DNA of 64,000 bases from Hypomyces perniciosus (Eukaryota; Ascomycota; Sordariomycetes; Hypocreales; Hypocreaceae). The notes under the pieces were generated by a model. It worked only from the letters and a program-made list of their open reading frames with translations. It did not search any database and was not told the DNA's origin. Position 1 is the first letter of the stretch, and each line of letters starts with the position of its first letter. Positions 21,970-34,070 of this stretch are shown here, piece after piece. The DNA lies in the NCBI GenBank assembly GCA_008477525.1, contig SPDT01000002.1, forward strand, positions 2,666,001 through 2,730,000, read 5' to 3'. A program made the translations under genes and the position numbers.

Positions 21970-24900
21970 TCAGAAAAACTTCTTGGCCAACTCATCGTCG
22001 TTGAGCAAGCCCCTCGACTTCAAAATCATCCCCAACTCCTTAAGTTTCACCGGCTTGGTCAGAAAGAGGTCCACGCCGCTACCGAGGGCCTCCTGTTGCG
22101 CACTCTCCGACGCAAGCCCGGTAAGGGCAAATATGACGGCCGGCTTGAGCTGGTTTTCTCTCTCATATGCTCTGATGCACCGCGTTGCTTCAAATCCATC
22201 CATGATAGGCATCGAAATATCCATGAAGATATATTTACAGTGGTCTGGGTTAGCCTTGTAGGCATGGAATGCCTCCGCGCCGTTTGTAGCTGTGTGGTAC
22301 GGGCGCCCGAGCTTTTTCATGTAAATCGAGAGAATATTGAGATTGATGCTGTTATCCTCGACAAGTAAAAACTCGGGCACTGTGGTGAACGCTGGAGCCA
22401 ACAGTATCGACTTTTCTGGTGACGAGGTTCGCTCGGGTAGTGGTTCTGGTATCGACGAAGGCGGCATTGTTGTTGGTGTTGTTGTTGCTGGTGGTGTTTC
22501 TGCGACGTTTACTAGGGTTTCTGAGCTTGTGAGAGGAGATACCTGCGGAGGGTCACTTGGCAGTTGCGGATTCGCTTCCAAGTCCTTCCAGCGCTTATAC
22601 GCGAGCGACAATGCCTTGGCTAGCTTGCGGGGACCGAGTCTGGTACCATGTCAGCAAATTGGCTCGGGCATCTGAGAAAGTGAACACTTACGGCTGAGCG
22701 ACGAATTCAAATACCCTGCGACGTTGGAGCCGCTCAAATTTAGCCGCGCTCTGGTATGCGATCAGTGCGTTTTGGCACATCACGACGACAGGTGGCCCAG
22801 TCTCCTCTTGCACTGGCGAGGTAGCAAGGGCTTCCTCGGCCCAGAGTATCAAGTCCGGTGCCTCCCCGGCGTCAGTAATCACGTTCAAGTGAAGCCACTC
22901 GCGGCAGACACGCTCTACTAATGCGTGCCTTTCAACATCTTCTCCATCGAGCATCGGACGCTCTGCTCTCTTATGAGCATCAAAGCCCATCAGACGAATC
23001 TTAATGTCAGTAATCTCCTCAACCTGTTTCTCGAAATCTCTTTCATTCTCCGACGGCAGGGGGATATTATCCGGAGCCGTCAATGTTCGGGTTAGTGGCA
23101 AGGACACACGAACAGTTGTTCCAACATCCACGCGGCTGTCCACTGTAACGTGACCTCGAAGCTGGGTCGTAATTTGCTTGACAAAGCTCAGGCCTAGACC
23201 CGTTCCTGGAGCAAGGTGATCCTCTTGGGAGAACGGCTTATATAATTCATTCCGAAGGTAGTCTTCGCTGATACCCTTTCCTGTATCAGCTACAATAATG
23301 TTGACACCCGTTTCCGTGGACTGCGAATTTGGTTTCGGCTTCGACTGGTAGACCGACACCTTGATGGTGCCTTTGCGAGTGTACTTCAAAGCATTCCCAA
23401 AGAGATTCATGACGATACGACGAATGGCGCCGGGCTGGGTATAAAATCGCCATGAACACATAGGGTCAATGTCCAGAAACACGGTCACCTCTCCCCAGGT
23501 ATACTTGTCGCCCTTGTCTGTTATATTTGGGCCAAGTTCCTCCATTGCTTGCATCGAATCCAGACGACGAATGGCAGTCAGATCAGAGTTGAATGTGGGT
23601 CTTGGCTTGGCAAGCTGTGTCACAGACATGTGCTGGAAATTGAAGCCAGCATAAACACCATCCATGACTTCCTCAACCAGGCCGTCGAGCCTGATGTGTT
23701 TGTAAAGACTGAGCATGCCAGCTTCGACCGACCTGGCTCTACCCGGCCGCAGTCCACGCGGCTCTTGCTCTTGCTTTTCCTTTCGTTTGGATTGAATGAA
23801 TTTGTTTACCTTGGAATAATCGAGAAGATGGTCCACGGTGTCCACAAGAGTGCGACAGCATGTTTCGATTGTATGGGCCACATTTGATTGGAAGACAGTC
23901 AGTTCCGTATCACGAAGCAGCTCGATGCCAAGGACTGCACCATGCAAGGGAGACCGCAGCTCATGGGAGAGGGATCCCAGAGCGTCTGATTTTGCTTGGT
24001 TGGCTGCCAGCGTTTTCAGACGAAGAGTCTCCGCAATGGCCAGTATACCGAATGCCCTCAAATAGTTCAGCTCTCCCTCAATGGTGAAGATGCGAGTCGG
24101 CGTAAGGGTATAAACAAAGCCTCCAGCGCACCATCTCTGTTTCCTCGGATCCCAGACAGGGATAAAGGCGACACTACGCGCTCCGGGGAAGACTCCGAGG
24201 ATGACACGCCCTTCGTTCTGACGTGCCCAAGGCCTTCTTGACCGCTGTCCTTCAGGGGCGTTTTGGCGTAGCTTACCAGGCGGGGGAGGTGATATTGGCT
24301 CCAACATCCAACCATCGTCATCCGATGAATCACTCGACTGCAATTCTCCGTTCGCATCGAAGTTGAAGATGTGACCTTTAGGGTACCGCTGAAGGAGCTT
24401 TGCTAGAAACTTTTGCGCCATTGAGACGTTCTTAGGTGAGTCGCCAAGTTCGACGCGGCGACTGTCGGATGCAGAATAACCAAGGACCTGGCAGGGTGGC
24501 CATACGGGTTCCGCAGAGGAAGAGCATTGGTCATCATCGCTGCCGCTGCCACTACCGCTGCTTGAACAGGATGATGACGGCTGGCTAGTTGTGTGAGTTT
24601 TCTTAGATTCGTGGTGGCGACTATCGAAGGCGCCGAATGACCCCAGCGTCGCATCTAGAAAGAGACAACCATCGGTTTCGAGAGACTCTCTGATGATGTT
24701 AGCAGCTTCAGAAAATGTGTCAACCATGGGATTGGGGCCAGGCTGGAAGCTTTCGTCCCATTTCATTTCGGCGGGGGCTTTTCCTGGGCGATCTTTCTTG
24801 TGGCTAGAGTCGGGTCTGGAGCTTGGGCCGGCAATAGGTGGAAGGGGAGGTTCAGGCTCTATCTGATCAGGAGATTGATCGACAGGCTCCTGAAGAAGAA

Positions 24901-25801
24901 CTTGTCTGGCCAAGTTCAATGCCTCTTGACTGTCTGTGAAGGTGGGTCTGCCTGGAATAGAGTGCCATGACGACGACATTGATTTGCCCTCAACGAAGAA
25001 GCCGAGACCTCGAATCATGCGTTCACTTCGTCGGTGAGCCGTCTTGGATCGATTTGCCTCGAGATGGTCCATGATAGTCACGGCCAGGTATCGCAGCAGC
25101 TGTGAAAGGTCATCATCCCATTCGCCGTCTGGCTCGGGTCTCATGACAGCGAGCACGCCGATACTGATGCCTCGCTGTGTTCGAATGGGAACAGAGGCAT
25201 AGAACCGCGCAGCACTGTCAGGTTTGCAATACGGCTTGGCTGCGAAACGAGTGTCTGTGGTGAGATCAGGAACTATGAGGACGGGGAGCTGATTTGGGTC
25301 CTTGTCACAGAATCGGAACTGAGCTGGATCCCGAGCAAGAAGAGTATGCTCGCATACACTGTGAGAGCGGGGGATTGCAGTGCCGCACATCCAGAACTCC
25401 GAGACCTGGTTGATCAGCGGCGTGTTGGTTGCCTCTGCAATGAAGTACTGATGCTCCATGTCAAACAGGGATATCAGAGCCCTTTGCGTGCCCGTCTGCA
25501 AGACTGCCAGCTGCGCAAGTCCTGTCAGGACGCGGTCTTGCGAGGGCAGCAGCTCAGAGGTGGGGAGGGGAGCACCCGTATCATTAACCCTGAGAGTGGT
25601 CAAGAGGGACGAGTCATACCTAACAAAGCTGGTTAGCGATGCCTCGATCAAGGAGAAGAGGTCGGATCGGTCATGGCGCGAAGATCCTACTGACTTGAAG
25701 GTCTCGCGCTGCCGAGTCGATTCGGATACGGTCCTTGGAGGCGGCGCAGGGCGCCACTCGGTTGATTGTGCGGCCATGACGGATGCCCAAGTCGCATACA
25801 T
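21970..25801 (-). CDS. Hybrid histidine kinase, GAF-HisKA-HATPase-REC
   Basis: Exons 22692-25801 and 21970-22639 (intron 52 nt, GTAAGT...CCAG), 1259 residues from the ATG at 25799-25801. The open frame's earlier start is only a GTG. A GAF-like sensor region lies about residues 80-270 (VLTGLAQLAVLQTGTQRALISLFD, CEHTLL, DTRFAAKPYC, RFYASVPIRT). A Ser-rich linker follows. The HisKA H-box is SHELRSPLHG (H about 613). HATPase_c has NLFGNALKYT, VADTGKGIS and GTGLGLSFV. The receiver domain in exon 2 has LLVEDNSINL, YIFMDISMPIMDG (Asp about 1177) and FLTKPVKL. No membrane segments, so it is cytosolic. It should phosphorylate its own receiver and pass phosphate to a YPD1-type protein, hence possibly to the SSK1 encoded 5 kb away (pathway knowledge, not shown here). 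Signal unknown; fungal HHK group not assigned. Confidence 0.9.
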
Positions 25802-27617
25802 GGACGCGGGCACGTGAAGCCCTACCCGAGGGCTAGTGAGACGGATGGATAGATGGATAGATGGTGGATGGATACCGGATGGCGGGAAGAGCGGGAGGAA
25901 GAGCGGGAGGAAGACCAGAGGAGGAGGAGGAGGAGCAGCAGCAGTTAGTCGAAGCCTGGAGGCACGGAACAGCAGCTCAAGGGTCGGATGTCTCCGGGGA
26001 ATCGCGCCCAGGCGACGGATGCGATGAGATGAGACGAGACGCGAGTTGAGATGAGATTAGATGGATGAGGTGAGAAGATCCTGGATGGCGCCCGACCGGA
26101 GCCTCCAGTAGCGTCGGCGAGGCGCAGGCGCAGGCGGGTTGATAGATGGATGGTACGATGAAGGAGAAGAGGCAGAAACAGAGACAGAAGCAGAGGCAGA
26201 AGCAGAGGCAGAAGAAGCATAGGCAGCAAAGGCCACCCGCTGATGGATCAGGGGAGACGCCGTCGTGCCGACCAAAATCACAGAATTGCGCTCTCGTACG
26301 GCAGCCGTAGCAGACGCGCCAACATGGTGAAGAGGACCCTGAAACGGCTGAGCTGAGGAGACTGGGGACTGGAGACTGGAGACTGGTCTGGATCTGGACT
26401 GGGGGCCTCGCCATGAGCGGTGGTGCGGAGCGGATGAATTGCTCGGACTGGTCTGGGCTCTCTCTCGCCTGGTCCCGCGATTTGCGCCTGTCGGCGGCTT
26501 AGTCAGCCGGCCGATTATTGGCAGCGTGCATGAAAACCACCTCCTCGTACGACCTCTGCGGTCTCGTCTCCCTGCGCTTCGGTATGTACAGGTGGTGATG
26601 GTGCGGAGAAGGTCGTACGGTCCAGAGGCCCAGCCATGCGTCACATGCGGCTGCAGCAATTATTGATTAACATCGCACGCCGTTGGCTGTGTCGGCCTCG
26701 GGTCGGGCATACACACGCTCTGGACGGACACACTCGATGGACACTCACTCGATGGACACTCACTCGATACTGCAAACAGCACTGCAAACAGTACAGCGCT
26801 GCTGCTGCAGAGAAGCCATCACCGCATCTTCCGTACGGCGTCAGTCCGGCGTACGAACAAACAGCTGGCGAAAGTCACCTGTACGAAGTACCTCCGCACT
26901 GGTCCTGTAGCTCAGCTCCGCCGTTGGTACGGAGTACAGACAGAGAGACAGACAGAGAGACATACATACATATACTTATGCAGGCCTGGCTGGGCCTCCT
27001 CTCCCAGCGAGTCATGGTGAGCTGCGGTTGAAACCCTGCACCTCATCCAAGACGTCCAAGTTCAAGCGGGCAACATCACCATTCGCGGGGATGAACACAC
27101 ATATTGTGGCTTCGCCTAAGCTTCGGGAATACAATGTGCTCTTTTGATTGCTGCACTGTGGACTCTGGTCTGTTAAGGGCGTGAGATGAGTCCTCCTCAC
27201 AATGCAACACATACTATTACTCCGTACGCAGTAGTAGTAGTATTACAGGATTATGCAGTGCTACCTCCGTACATGATCAATCGCTGCGTGTCACTCGGCT
27301 TTTTTTTATTTTCAGAGGCTCGATATTAACAAACATCTAGTCGAGACCACGTCGAGACCCAGAGCCAAGACGAAGGCGGGGGGTCTCTTATCAACTTCTC
27401 CGATCCCATGACTGAGGGGATCAGACATCGCCAAGAACGTCGCGAGGCTGCCATAGGCTGTGCTGATGAGTGAGTGTGCAGTAAGTGAGACTGTCTGTGT
27501 TGGTTGGTTGGCCGGGCCCTCCGCAACGCCTGCATTCGGTGACTCCAACGATGGGGCTGTGTGAAAAGACATTACCAATGCCCGAGGAATGCCGTGGAAC
27601 AAGAGAGTACTATCATA
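25802..27617. other. 1.8-kb intergenic region, repeat-rich
   Basis: Upstream of the histidine kinase and 3' of the Zn2Cys6 gene. It contains GGATGGATAG and GAGGAGGAGG runs near 25.85-25.93 kb, GCAGAGGCAGAA repeats near 26.17-26.22 kb, a 15-bp tandem repeat at 26731 and TACTCCGTA words at 26927 and 27218. Long minus-strand frames here are Ser/Leu-rich shadows of the repeats. Confidence 0.55.
26731..26769. repeat. 15-bp tandem repeat
   Basis: CACTCGATGGACACT repeated about 2.6 times (CGAT cores spaced exactly 15 bases at 26735, 26750, 26765). Confidence 0.8.
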
Positions 27618-29276
27618 TTATGTAGTTTCTGGGCTCACGCCAGCAAGATTCACAAAATCCACAATCGTATACTGCTGCTGCAGCACCTCCAGCTTCTCTC
27701 TCAAGTAATGCCTCTGCTCCCTCTCCACCCTCTCAAAACTAAACAAAAACCTCACCAAGTAGGCAAAGTCCTCTATCCGTGTCCTCACATCCTCCTGCGT
27801 CTGGCCGTAGCCCAGCGGCAGCGCCAGCACGTCCGCCACCGTGCTTGTAATCTCAAACAGCTTCTGGAGGATGCCGTTGCCGTGGGTGATGATGCTGGAC
27901 GTGTTTTTCAGGCGACTGACGAGGTTGCGTAGTTGCACGGAGAGTCGATGTGATGGGAAGTGTATCGACAAGCCCTCGTGTGTGTTTTGCGGAGGTGCGG
28001 AAAGCAGAAACCCATGTGTGAGGCCAAATTGCCATAGCAGGGTGCGTAGCCAGAGCCTGGTGATGAATAAATCTACATGCTGGAGTTCGGTGAACGTGCC
28101 TCGGCCGCTGGCGATCATGGCTCTCTCAGCTTCAGCGGCGCTGGACTCGTCTCGGTCGAGCTGCGCCTGTTTGCTTTCAATCCACTGCGCCGATACCCCA
28201 GGCACCGGGTGTGATGGATTCTGCTGTGCATTCCAGTAAGATAGGAACGGCCCGTCCATGATTTCGAAAAGGCGGATGAGGCGGTTAAAGCCAACATCGA
28301 TGTGTGCCGGGATAGTCGTATCCCGAACAGGCAGACCCGTGGAGAGGGGCGCCATGATGCAGGGATACCCGCAGAGAGTGGTCAAGAAGCGCTCATGGAT
28401 GAAGACCTCCCAGTACAGCCTCTGGAATCGAGGAACGTCGCGCGGATCCAGGGGTGTTGCGTTGTGAGAGTACTGCTGCACGTGGACAATCTGCACCATG
28501 GCCATGGCCTCGCGCAAAAGGACAAGACCACGCTCCAGCTCCTTGAAAGCCATCATGGAAATCTCAAGGAAGATGCACGTCACGATGCGCTTGATTGTGA
28601 CGGGCAACTCGACGAACCTGCACCCCCCACAGTCCGTCGCGGACTCTGCCTGTCGGTATGCTCGCAAGCTGTGCTGTATCAGCTCCGCCATCTTGTGGCA
28701 GGTTTCCCCGTGCTGATTCCATGACGGCGTGGTGAGGTTGACAGTCACAGCGCTGAACGCGAACACCAAGGCCGCATCGTCCAGGTCGGCATGCATGTTC
28801 GCAATGCATTCGCGGAGTTCCTCGGTTGTCATGACCGGATTCACCGGGTACACCTGCTCCTCATACTTGGGCAGCAAGCTGAGGAAGAAATTGGTGGTGT
28901 AAAGCGTGCTGCTGGTGTCAGACACCGAGGCTATATCAGCAGCAGGCGGGCTCCCATAGTCTGAGTTGACGATTCCAGCAATCGATGTCACAGCCGGAGC
29001 CACCGCAGCTGGAGACGACGCAGGACTGCCGACACTGACGCCGAGATCACCACTTGTCATCGTCCCTATCGTCGTCGTCTGCAAGTTGGCGCCGCCATTG
29101 GACGTATTGCGAAGCTGCGCAACGAGACGGTTCCGGACGCCCGGCTTGCGCTTCACGACAGGCGAGTAGACGCAGTTGAGGCCAAGATGCGAGCACTGCG
29201 AACACGGCAGAGCGCTGTTGCACTTGACCTTCCGCACTCGGCATCCATCGCAGGCTCGCGTTGTTCTGTTGCTCAT
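27618..29276 (-). CDS. Zn2Cys6 transcription factor
   Basis: Intronless, 552 residues from the ATG at 29274-29276, chosen because it directly precedes the zinc cluster; the longer open frame upstream has no family features. The cluster C-x2-C-x6-C-x5-C-x2-C-x6-C spans residues 9-35 (ACDGCRVRKVKCNSALPCSQC...). It is followed by a basic linker (VKRKPGVRNRLVAQLRN). The middle region (about 165-480: NFFLSLLPKYEEQVYPVNPVM, RFQRLYWEVFIHERFLTTLCGYP) is a fungal_trans-type domain. It is a nuclear DNA-binding activator or repressor that binds CGG-type sites. Its place 0.8 kb downstream of a sugar transporter on the same strand, and near alpha-glucosidase and alpha-amylase genes, suggests control of alpha-glucoside use in the manner of AmyR/MalR or yeast MAL activators. 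That is inference from context. Confidence 0.88.
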   Translation of the reverse strand: MSNRTTRACDGCRVRKVKCNSALPCSQCSHLGLNCVYSPVVKRKPGVRNRLVAQLRNTSNGGANLQTTTIGTMTSGDLGVSVGSPASSPAAVAPAVTSIAGIVNSDYGSPPAADIASVSDTSSTLYTTNFFLSLLPKYEEQVYPVNPVMTTEELRECIANMHADLDDAALVFAFSAVTVNLTTPSWNQHGETCHKMAELIQHSLRAYRQAESATDCGGCRFVELPVTIKRIVTCIFLEISMMAFKELERGLVLLREAMAMVQIVHVQQYSHNATPLDPRDVPRFQRLYWEVFIHERFLTTLCGYPCIMAPLSTGLPVRDTTIPAHIDVGFNRLIRLFEIMDGPFLSYWNAQQNPSHPVPGVSAQWIESKQAQLDRDESSAAEAERAMIASGRGTFTELQHVDLFITRLWLRTLLWQFGLTHGFLLSAPPQNTHEGLSIHFPSHRLSVQLRNLVSRLKNTSSIITHGNGILQKLFEITSTVADVLALPLGYGQTQEDVRTRIEDFAYLVRFLFSFERVEREQRHYLREKLEVLQQQYTIVDFVNLAGVSPETT

Positions 29277-30084
29277 CTGAATGCGCGGGCTCAGCTCATG
29301 GCGGCGTCGAGCCTCGGCCCTCTGATATCTGTCAGTCCTGCGCGCGCAGACACGAGCAGACGACGCGCGAATCGCTTCAATGGGCAGACACGAAGAAGAT
29401 ATATGTATAGCGATAAAATCGATATAGCGTCGTCTCGATAGGAGCAGCAGTATGGAGCAAGCACTCTGTACGGAGTAATTGATCACCAGGAATCAACGTG
29501 AAAAACGTGGGGATGGTGGAGATTCCAAAGGTCAGGCTGTCGTAACGGGCATTTATTACTAGTAGTACTCCGTACTCCGTACTAAGTGAGGAAATCCACG
29601 TGCTGATCCCCCGCGCTGCAGACACCTAAACACCCTACCTACTTAGGTAGTAAAACGTGGAGAAGCACCAAAAGCGCCGAACAGCATAAATACATACGAG
29701 GGAGCAGTATGTCTAATAGTAGTATATAAATGGAGAAATTTGGTAGTAGTAGTAGTATTAGTAGTAATAGTAATCACGTCAAGAAATGCCAAATAATGTT
29801 GCATACACGTGTATATTAATGGTAAAATGATCCTCATTGTAGAGACTCTTATTTGCCATAGAAAATCTTCATATCTGTCGTACGTGAAGTCCAGCCGTAC
29901 GGACAAGGAGATACATAACAAATCATCCCTCTCTTGGCATCATCTTTTTCATAACATACTACATAATAACAGCCGGTCCTCTCCACCCGACTAAACCATA
30001 ACAAAAACCCAGAAAAAAGGTCACTAGGTAGAGAACATTACTCGTGAAGTGCGTATTTTTTTAATACTACTCCCCCCCAGGCGC
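29277..30084. other. Intergenic, Zn2Cys6 promoter and transporter 3' region
   Basis: Contains TACTCCGTA words at 29468 and 29565 (two overlapping copies) and AGTAGT/TAATAG triplet repeats near 29740-29772. No ORF of interest. Confidence 0.5.
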
Positions 30085-31734
30085 TTACGAGCTGGCAACC
30101 CTCTCGACCAGCTCGGTCTTCTCCTTGAGAGAGCTCGTCTCAGCGAGACCAGCGTCAAGGCGCTCAACCTTGGTAGAGGCAAACTTGCGTGCGCTGATTT
30201 TCATCTCGAACAGCATGTCCAGTTCACCGTAGGTTCGGCCCTTGGGCTCGGGAAGACGGAAGTAAGTCCAGACGGAGCAGATCAAGCAAGATCCGGCCCA
30301 GAAGAAGCCAGTCTTGGCACCCCAGTTCCAGGCGGAGGGGTTAAGCATGTGGGGGGTGAGGATGTTGTTGGCAATACCGAAAATGTTGTACAGGTTTCGT
30401 GCCAGGACCACGGACTTGGTACGCAGACGGGTGGAGCTCAACTCGGCGACGAGGGAGTAGCAGACGGGACCGACCGTGGCGTCGAAGATGAAGGTGTGGA
30501 CCAAAAGCATAGAGCCGATAGCCCACTGAGCACCGGTGTTATCGGGGCTCGCCAAGGCGGCGCAGCCGATGATAAGGAGAACGCCGGCCATGGCGAGCAG
30601 GCCGTAAAGGTACAGAGATCGACGACCAAACCAAGTCATTAAGACCCAGGAGAGGAGTGTGCCAATGGCGCCAATGGCATACTGGCCCAGGGACATGCTG
30701 AAGGCGTTCTCAACGGCAAGACCGGCCTGCTCGTAGAAGTAGGTCGAGTATCCCTGAAGGTTAGAGCCGCACACGGTTTGGATAATCCAGACTATGCAGA
30801 CAATCTCAGTACGACGGAGGTTAGTGCCCTTGAAGAGATCGCTGTACGAGATACCAGAGGTCATCTCCTTCTCGAGCTCGTTGGTGTGAACCATCATAGA
30901 AACAGTCTCGTCGGCGTTGAAGGCGACACCGCTGTCGCGAGTAGTCAGACGGTTGAGGCTCATCTTTGCGTCTTCAATGCGGCCACTGCGCACCAACCAC
31001 CAGGGAGACTCGGGGGCCAGGAAGATACCGATGATGAGAGGGACAGGCCAGATCCACTGCAGAGCAAAGGGAATCTTGTAACCCCACTCGTCAGTTCGGG
31101 AAACAATGCCGCGAAGAACACCGGACGCGATGAACTGGCCCATGACCCAGCAGAGGTTGACATAGGTGGTGAGGTAGGCTCGCAGGTGAGTAGGGCACAC
31201 TTCGGCGGCATAGGTGGTGGTGATGGTCTGGAAAACACCCCATGGGATACCGAGAAGGATCTCGCCAGCAAGGAGCTGGGGTAGCGACTGGGCGAAGAAG
31301 ACGATGAAGATGAAGCAAGTAACCAGGGCCAATGAGCCAATGAGCGTCTTGCGGTATCCGAATCGATCGGCAATGATACCGTTGGCAAAGAGACCCAAGA
31401 TCTCACCAACGAGGGCTCCGTTGGACAGACCGCTCTGCCAAGCGGCTGAGAGTTGGTAGGTTCCGTCATTCTGGAGAACACCAAACCTCTGTTGGAATGG
31501 CGGGTAACCGAAGAAACTGGGCATGAGAGTCAAGTCGAAACCCTCCATGACAATACAGGTGGACAAGAAGATGGACCACAGGCAGGCTTTCTTATAGAGC
31601 TTCAGGGACTGCATCAGGCCCATGTTGAGCTCCTGCTCGGTAGCGGCCGCAGCCTCTTGGACGGTAGAAATTTGGACATTGGCGGAGACAGCCTGCGGGA
31701 GGCCGTGCTCCTTTTCCTCTGTTGCTGGAGCCAT
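30085..31734 (-). CDS. MFS sugar transporter, alpha-glucoside (maltose) permease type
   Basis: Intronless, 549 residues. Sugar_tr/MFS family with about 12 membrane segments and cytosolic termini. Markers: GFDLTLMPSFFGYPPFQQRFG after the first helix, NGIIADRFGYRKTLI (loop 2-3 signature), AAEVCPTHLRAYLTTYVNLCWVMGQFIASGV, PESPWWLVRSGR before the central loop, WFGRRSLYLYG, and a C-terminal LPEPKGRTYGELDMLFE. The central loop has SYSDLFKGTNLRRTEIVC. This pattern fits the maltose/alpha-glucoside:H+ symporter group (yeast MAL11/AGT1 and related raffinose-type permeases of insect-pathogenic fungi). It should import di- or oligosaccharides across the plasma membrane. The divergent alpha-glucosidase 3.5 kb away would split them in the cytosol. 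Confidence 0.9.
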   Translation of the reverse strand: MAPATEEKEHGLPQAVSANVQISTVQEAAAATEQELNMGLMQSLKLYKKACLWSIFLSTCIVMEGFDLTLMPSFFGYPPFQQRFGVLQNDGTYQLSAAWQSGLSNGALVGEILGLFANGIIADRFGYRKTLIGSLALVTCFIFIVFFAQSLPQLLAGEILLGIPWGVFQTITTTYAAEVCPTHLRAYLTTYVNLCWVMGQFIASGVLRGIVSRTDEWGYKIPFALQWIWPVPLIIGIFLAPESPWWLVRSGRIEDAKMSLNRLTTRDSGVAFNADETVSMMVHTNELEKEMTSGISYSDLFKGTNLRRTEIVCIVWIIQTVCGSNLQGYSTYFYEQAGLAVENAFSMSLGQYAIGAIGTLLSWVLMTWFGRRSLYLYGLLAMAGVLLIIGCAALASPDNTGAQWAIGSMLLVHTFIFDATVGPVCYSLVAELSSTRLRTKSVVLARNLYNIFGIANNILTPHMLNPSAWNWGAKTGFFWAGSCLICSVWTYFRLPEPKGRTYGELDMLFEMKISARKFASTKVERLDAGLAETSSLKEKTELVERVASS

Positions 31735-32385
31735 TGTGACGAGGAGGAATGATTATAACCCAGCCCAACGACGAAGCAAGTTGGTGGTGGAAATCAACTA
31801 TACTATTCGTCTGGTGGTTGATATATAAGAAAAAAGATCAACAACGAAAAGAGAAGAGGGGGGTATCAAAAGGTTTAAGATGGGAGCTGGTTGTCCTCAA
31901 CCTGAACTGTGGGCTGACTGGAGGAGGTAGCGTTGCATCGTGGCCGGCCAGGTATGTTTATATATCCGTACGAGTACGGAGTAGAAGAAGCTGAATGAAG
32001 CTGCACAATGAATACCTCCCACACCACACCCCTTGGCAGCAACGTTGAGTGATCTGAGCGCCCACCCACGCGTTGGGTGACGCACTAGTCGCTAGTACAT
32101 ATTGTATTGCAGGCCATAACTTCGTAGACGGCATAGTCCGACTCTCGACCAGGGAGGAGGGCTGGGGGTGGCGTTGGGGAGGAGGAGTATGGATTGTCAG
32201 GGAGGGTTCATTCGTCAATGCCGCGTTGAATCCGTTAGCTCAGTCTGGGGCAAGCAAAAAGCAAGCCGCAAGCGTCGCGTGTCCAATGAAGACACACGCG
32301 TAGCACAGATCCAACCAACATATCGAACGTTCTGTCGGACCAATAGAAAATAATGGCGCATGTCCAAGACGAAGACGGCATGCGG

Positions 32386-32410
32386 TGCAGTGCAGTGCAG
32401 TGCAGTGCAG
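32386..32410. repeat. (TGCAG)5 microsatellite
   Basis: Five exact copies of the pentamer. Confidence 0.9.
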
Positions 32411-34053
32411 TGTCTTGCTTGGATCGATCTGAATTGGCACGAGTCACTCGACTCAGACAGAGTCACTTACATACTTACCTCCAAGACCTTGAAGCCACGG
32501 CAGAGGAGTATGGTATGGTATGCACTATGACCAGCACTTTAGCATGTCTCATTCGATGGAGCTTGTTCGCATATCGTATACCGCTGACGACACGGGCCGT
32601 TTGCTGGTCGACGCTTCGTCAGGACCTGAGAGAAAAATCTGACATGGGCAAATCAAGGACAATGCCGGACGTTGCAGGGCCACGATGTAACGCCCAACTG
32701 CGGTGTTTGGGGACATCACAAGTGAAGCTGGACCGGGGTGGTTTCAACCCCCTGGCGGCATTCTTCCCCATGGGGACCCCGATAGATAGCTCGAGAGGAA
32801 TTTGATCAAGAATAGATCGTCGAAACCTAGTAAGCTTCTGGTGAGTTGCCACCACCCTCCATCATCAAGACTATTGATGGAGGGCTATCTACAGGGAGGC
32901 CTGTAAGCACTGACTGCACTGCGGAGAAGCTGCATAAGGATTCCGAGTTCCGTTGTGTTCCGTTCCAGTTTGCCTCCAACTTCCAACTCCGAACTATAGC
33001 TTCAGGAGCGGAGCGAAAAAGTGCGGGGAGAGTAACGGAGCGTGACCAAGACAGACCAAGGCGCGAGAAGATTTCTCAGCACACACACCACACCCCACAC
33101 ATGATTATACTAGAACAAGTATTTAGTAGGGAGTGTAATACGAGTGATACGGAACACGGAGATTCCGTCCCAGTAGTAGTAGTAGTAGTATTTTTCTGCA
33201 TTTGTAAGTGCTAGATGGGCGGGTTTCGGATTGGATTCGACTAATGGATTCGATCAATGTGGCGTTTTGCTGTCGATACGTGATGGACGTATGTACGAGT
33301 AGACGGGAGCTACTATCAAAGTTGGCCGTTGTTAGTGAATGGCGTACAAATTGAGGCCGTATTGGTCTCGGCCACCGCGTTGGGCCAGGGTTGACTACTG
33401 CTCGCACGCGGAGTGTTCAAGGTGGGCCTATGCTGGCTGACTCGGACTCGTGCCTTTTCGAGCTGCTCCCAAGGCTAACCGACGGACCAGAAGGGCGTTG
33501 CTTGGGTTTGAACAGTGAGAGAAAGGAGAGAAAGGAGAGAAAAGAGGTCAAGATGATGGGGAGGATCCGAGTCGACGCTCTGATATACGATTGTCGCAAC
33601 TCACTATCTCCAATTTTCTGTATCTCATGTTACAGCCTGATCACACATTTCCCTCCAGATAGCAAATACTACTACTACTCGTAGATACTCCGTAATTACT
33701 AGAACGAACCGACAACGGAGCTGCTTTGGACACCGTATGAGTCCGGCGGCATGGACAAAATGCGTCTGTCGGTCCGAGAAGAACAAGGAATGAATGCCTG
33801 CTTGTTGTGGTGGTCGGCACGACATGATGATGGGGGGCTTCGTATAGACTACGAGTACAGAGTACCTGGTACCTTACTCGAATTAGTCGTTGTTGGCGAA
33901 ACTGAGTCAGCATCCATTTGGGGCACATGACAGAGAAAAGATTCTGCAAATACCCGTACTAATTAATCCATTATACTCTGAAGAAGAAGAAAAATCCGGC
34001 TCAATTGGTCTAGAAGGAATTATCCGAAGCATGCCGTATTCCTGCGATTTAGG

Positions 34054-34070
34054 TTTTTTTTTTTTTTTTT
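34054..34070. repeat. T17 homopolymer
   Basis: Run of 17 T, between the transporter and alpha-glucosidase genes. Confidence 0.85.

Noticed and set aside
25945..26659. Overlapping minus-strand ORFs upstream of the histidine kinase
   Set aside because: They are Leu/Ser/Cys-rich translations of simple repeats, and several frames are open at once.
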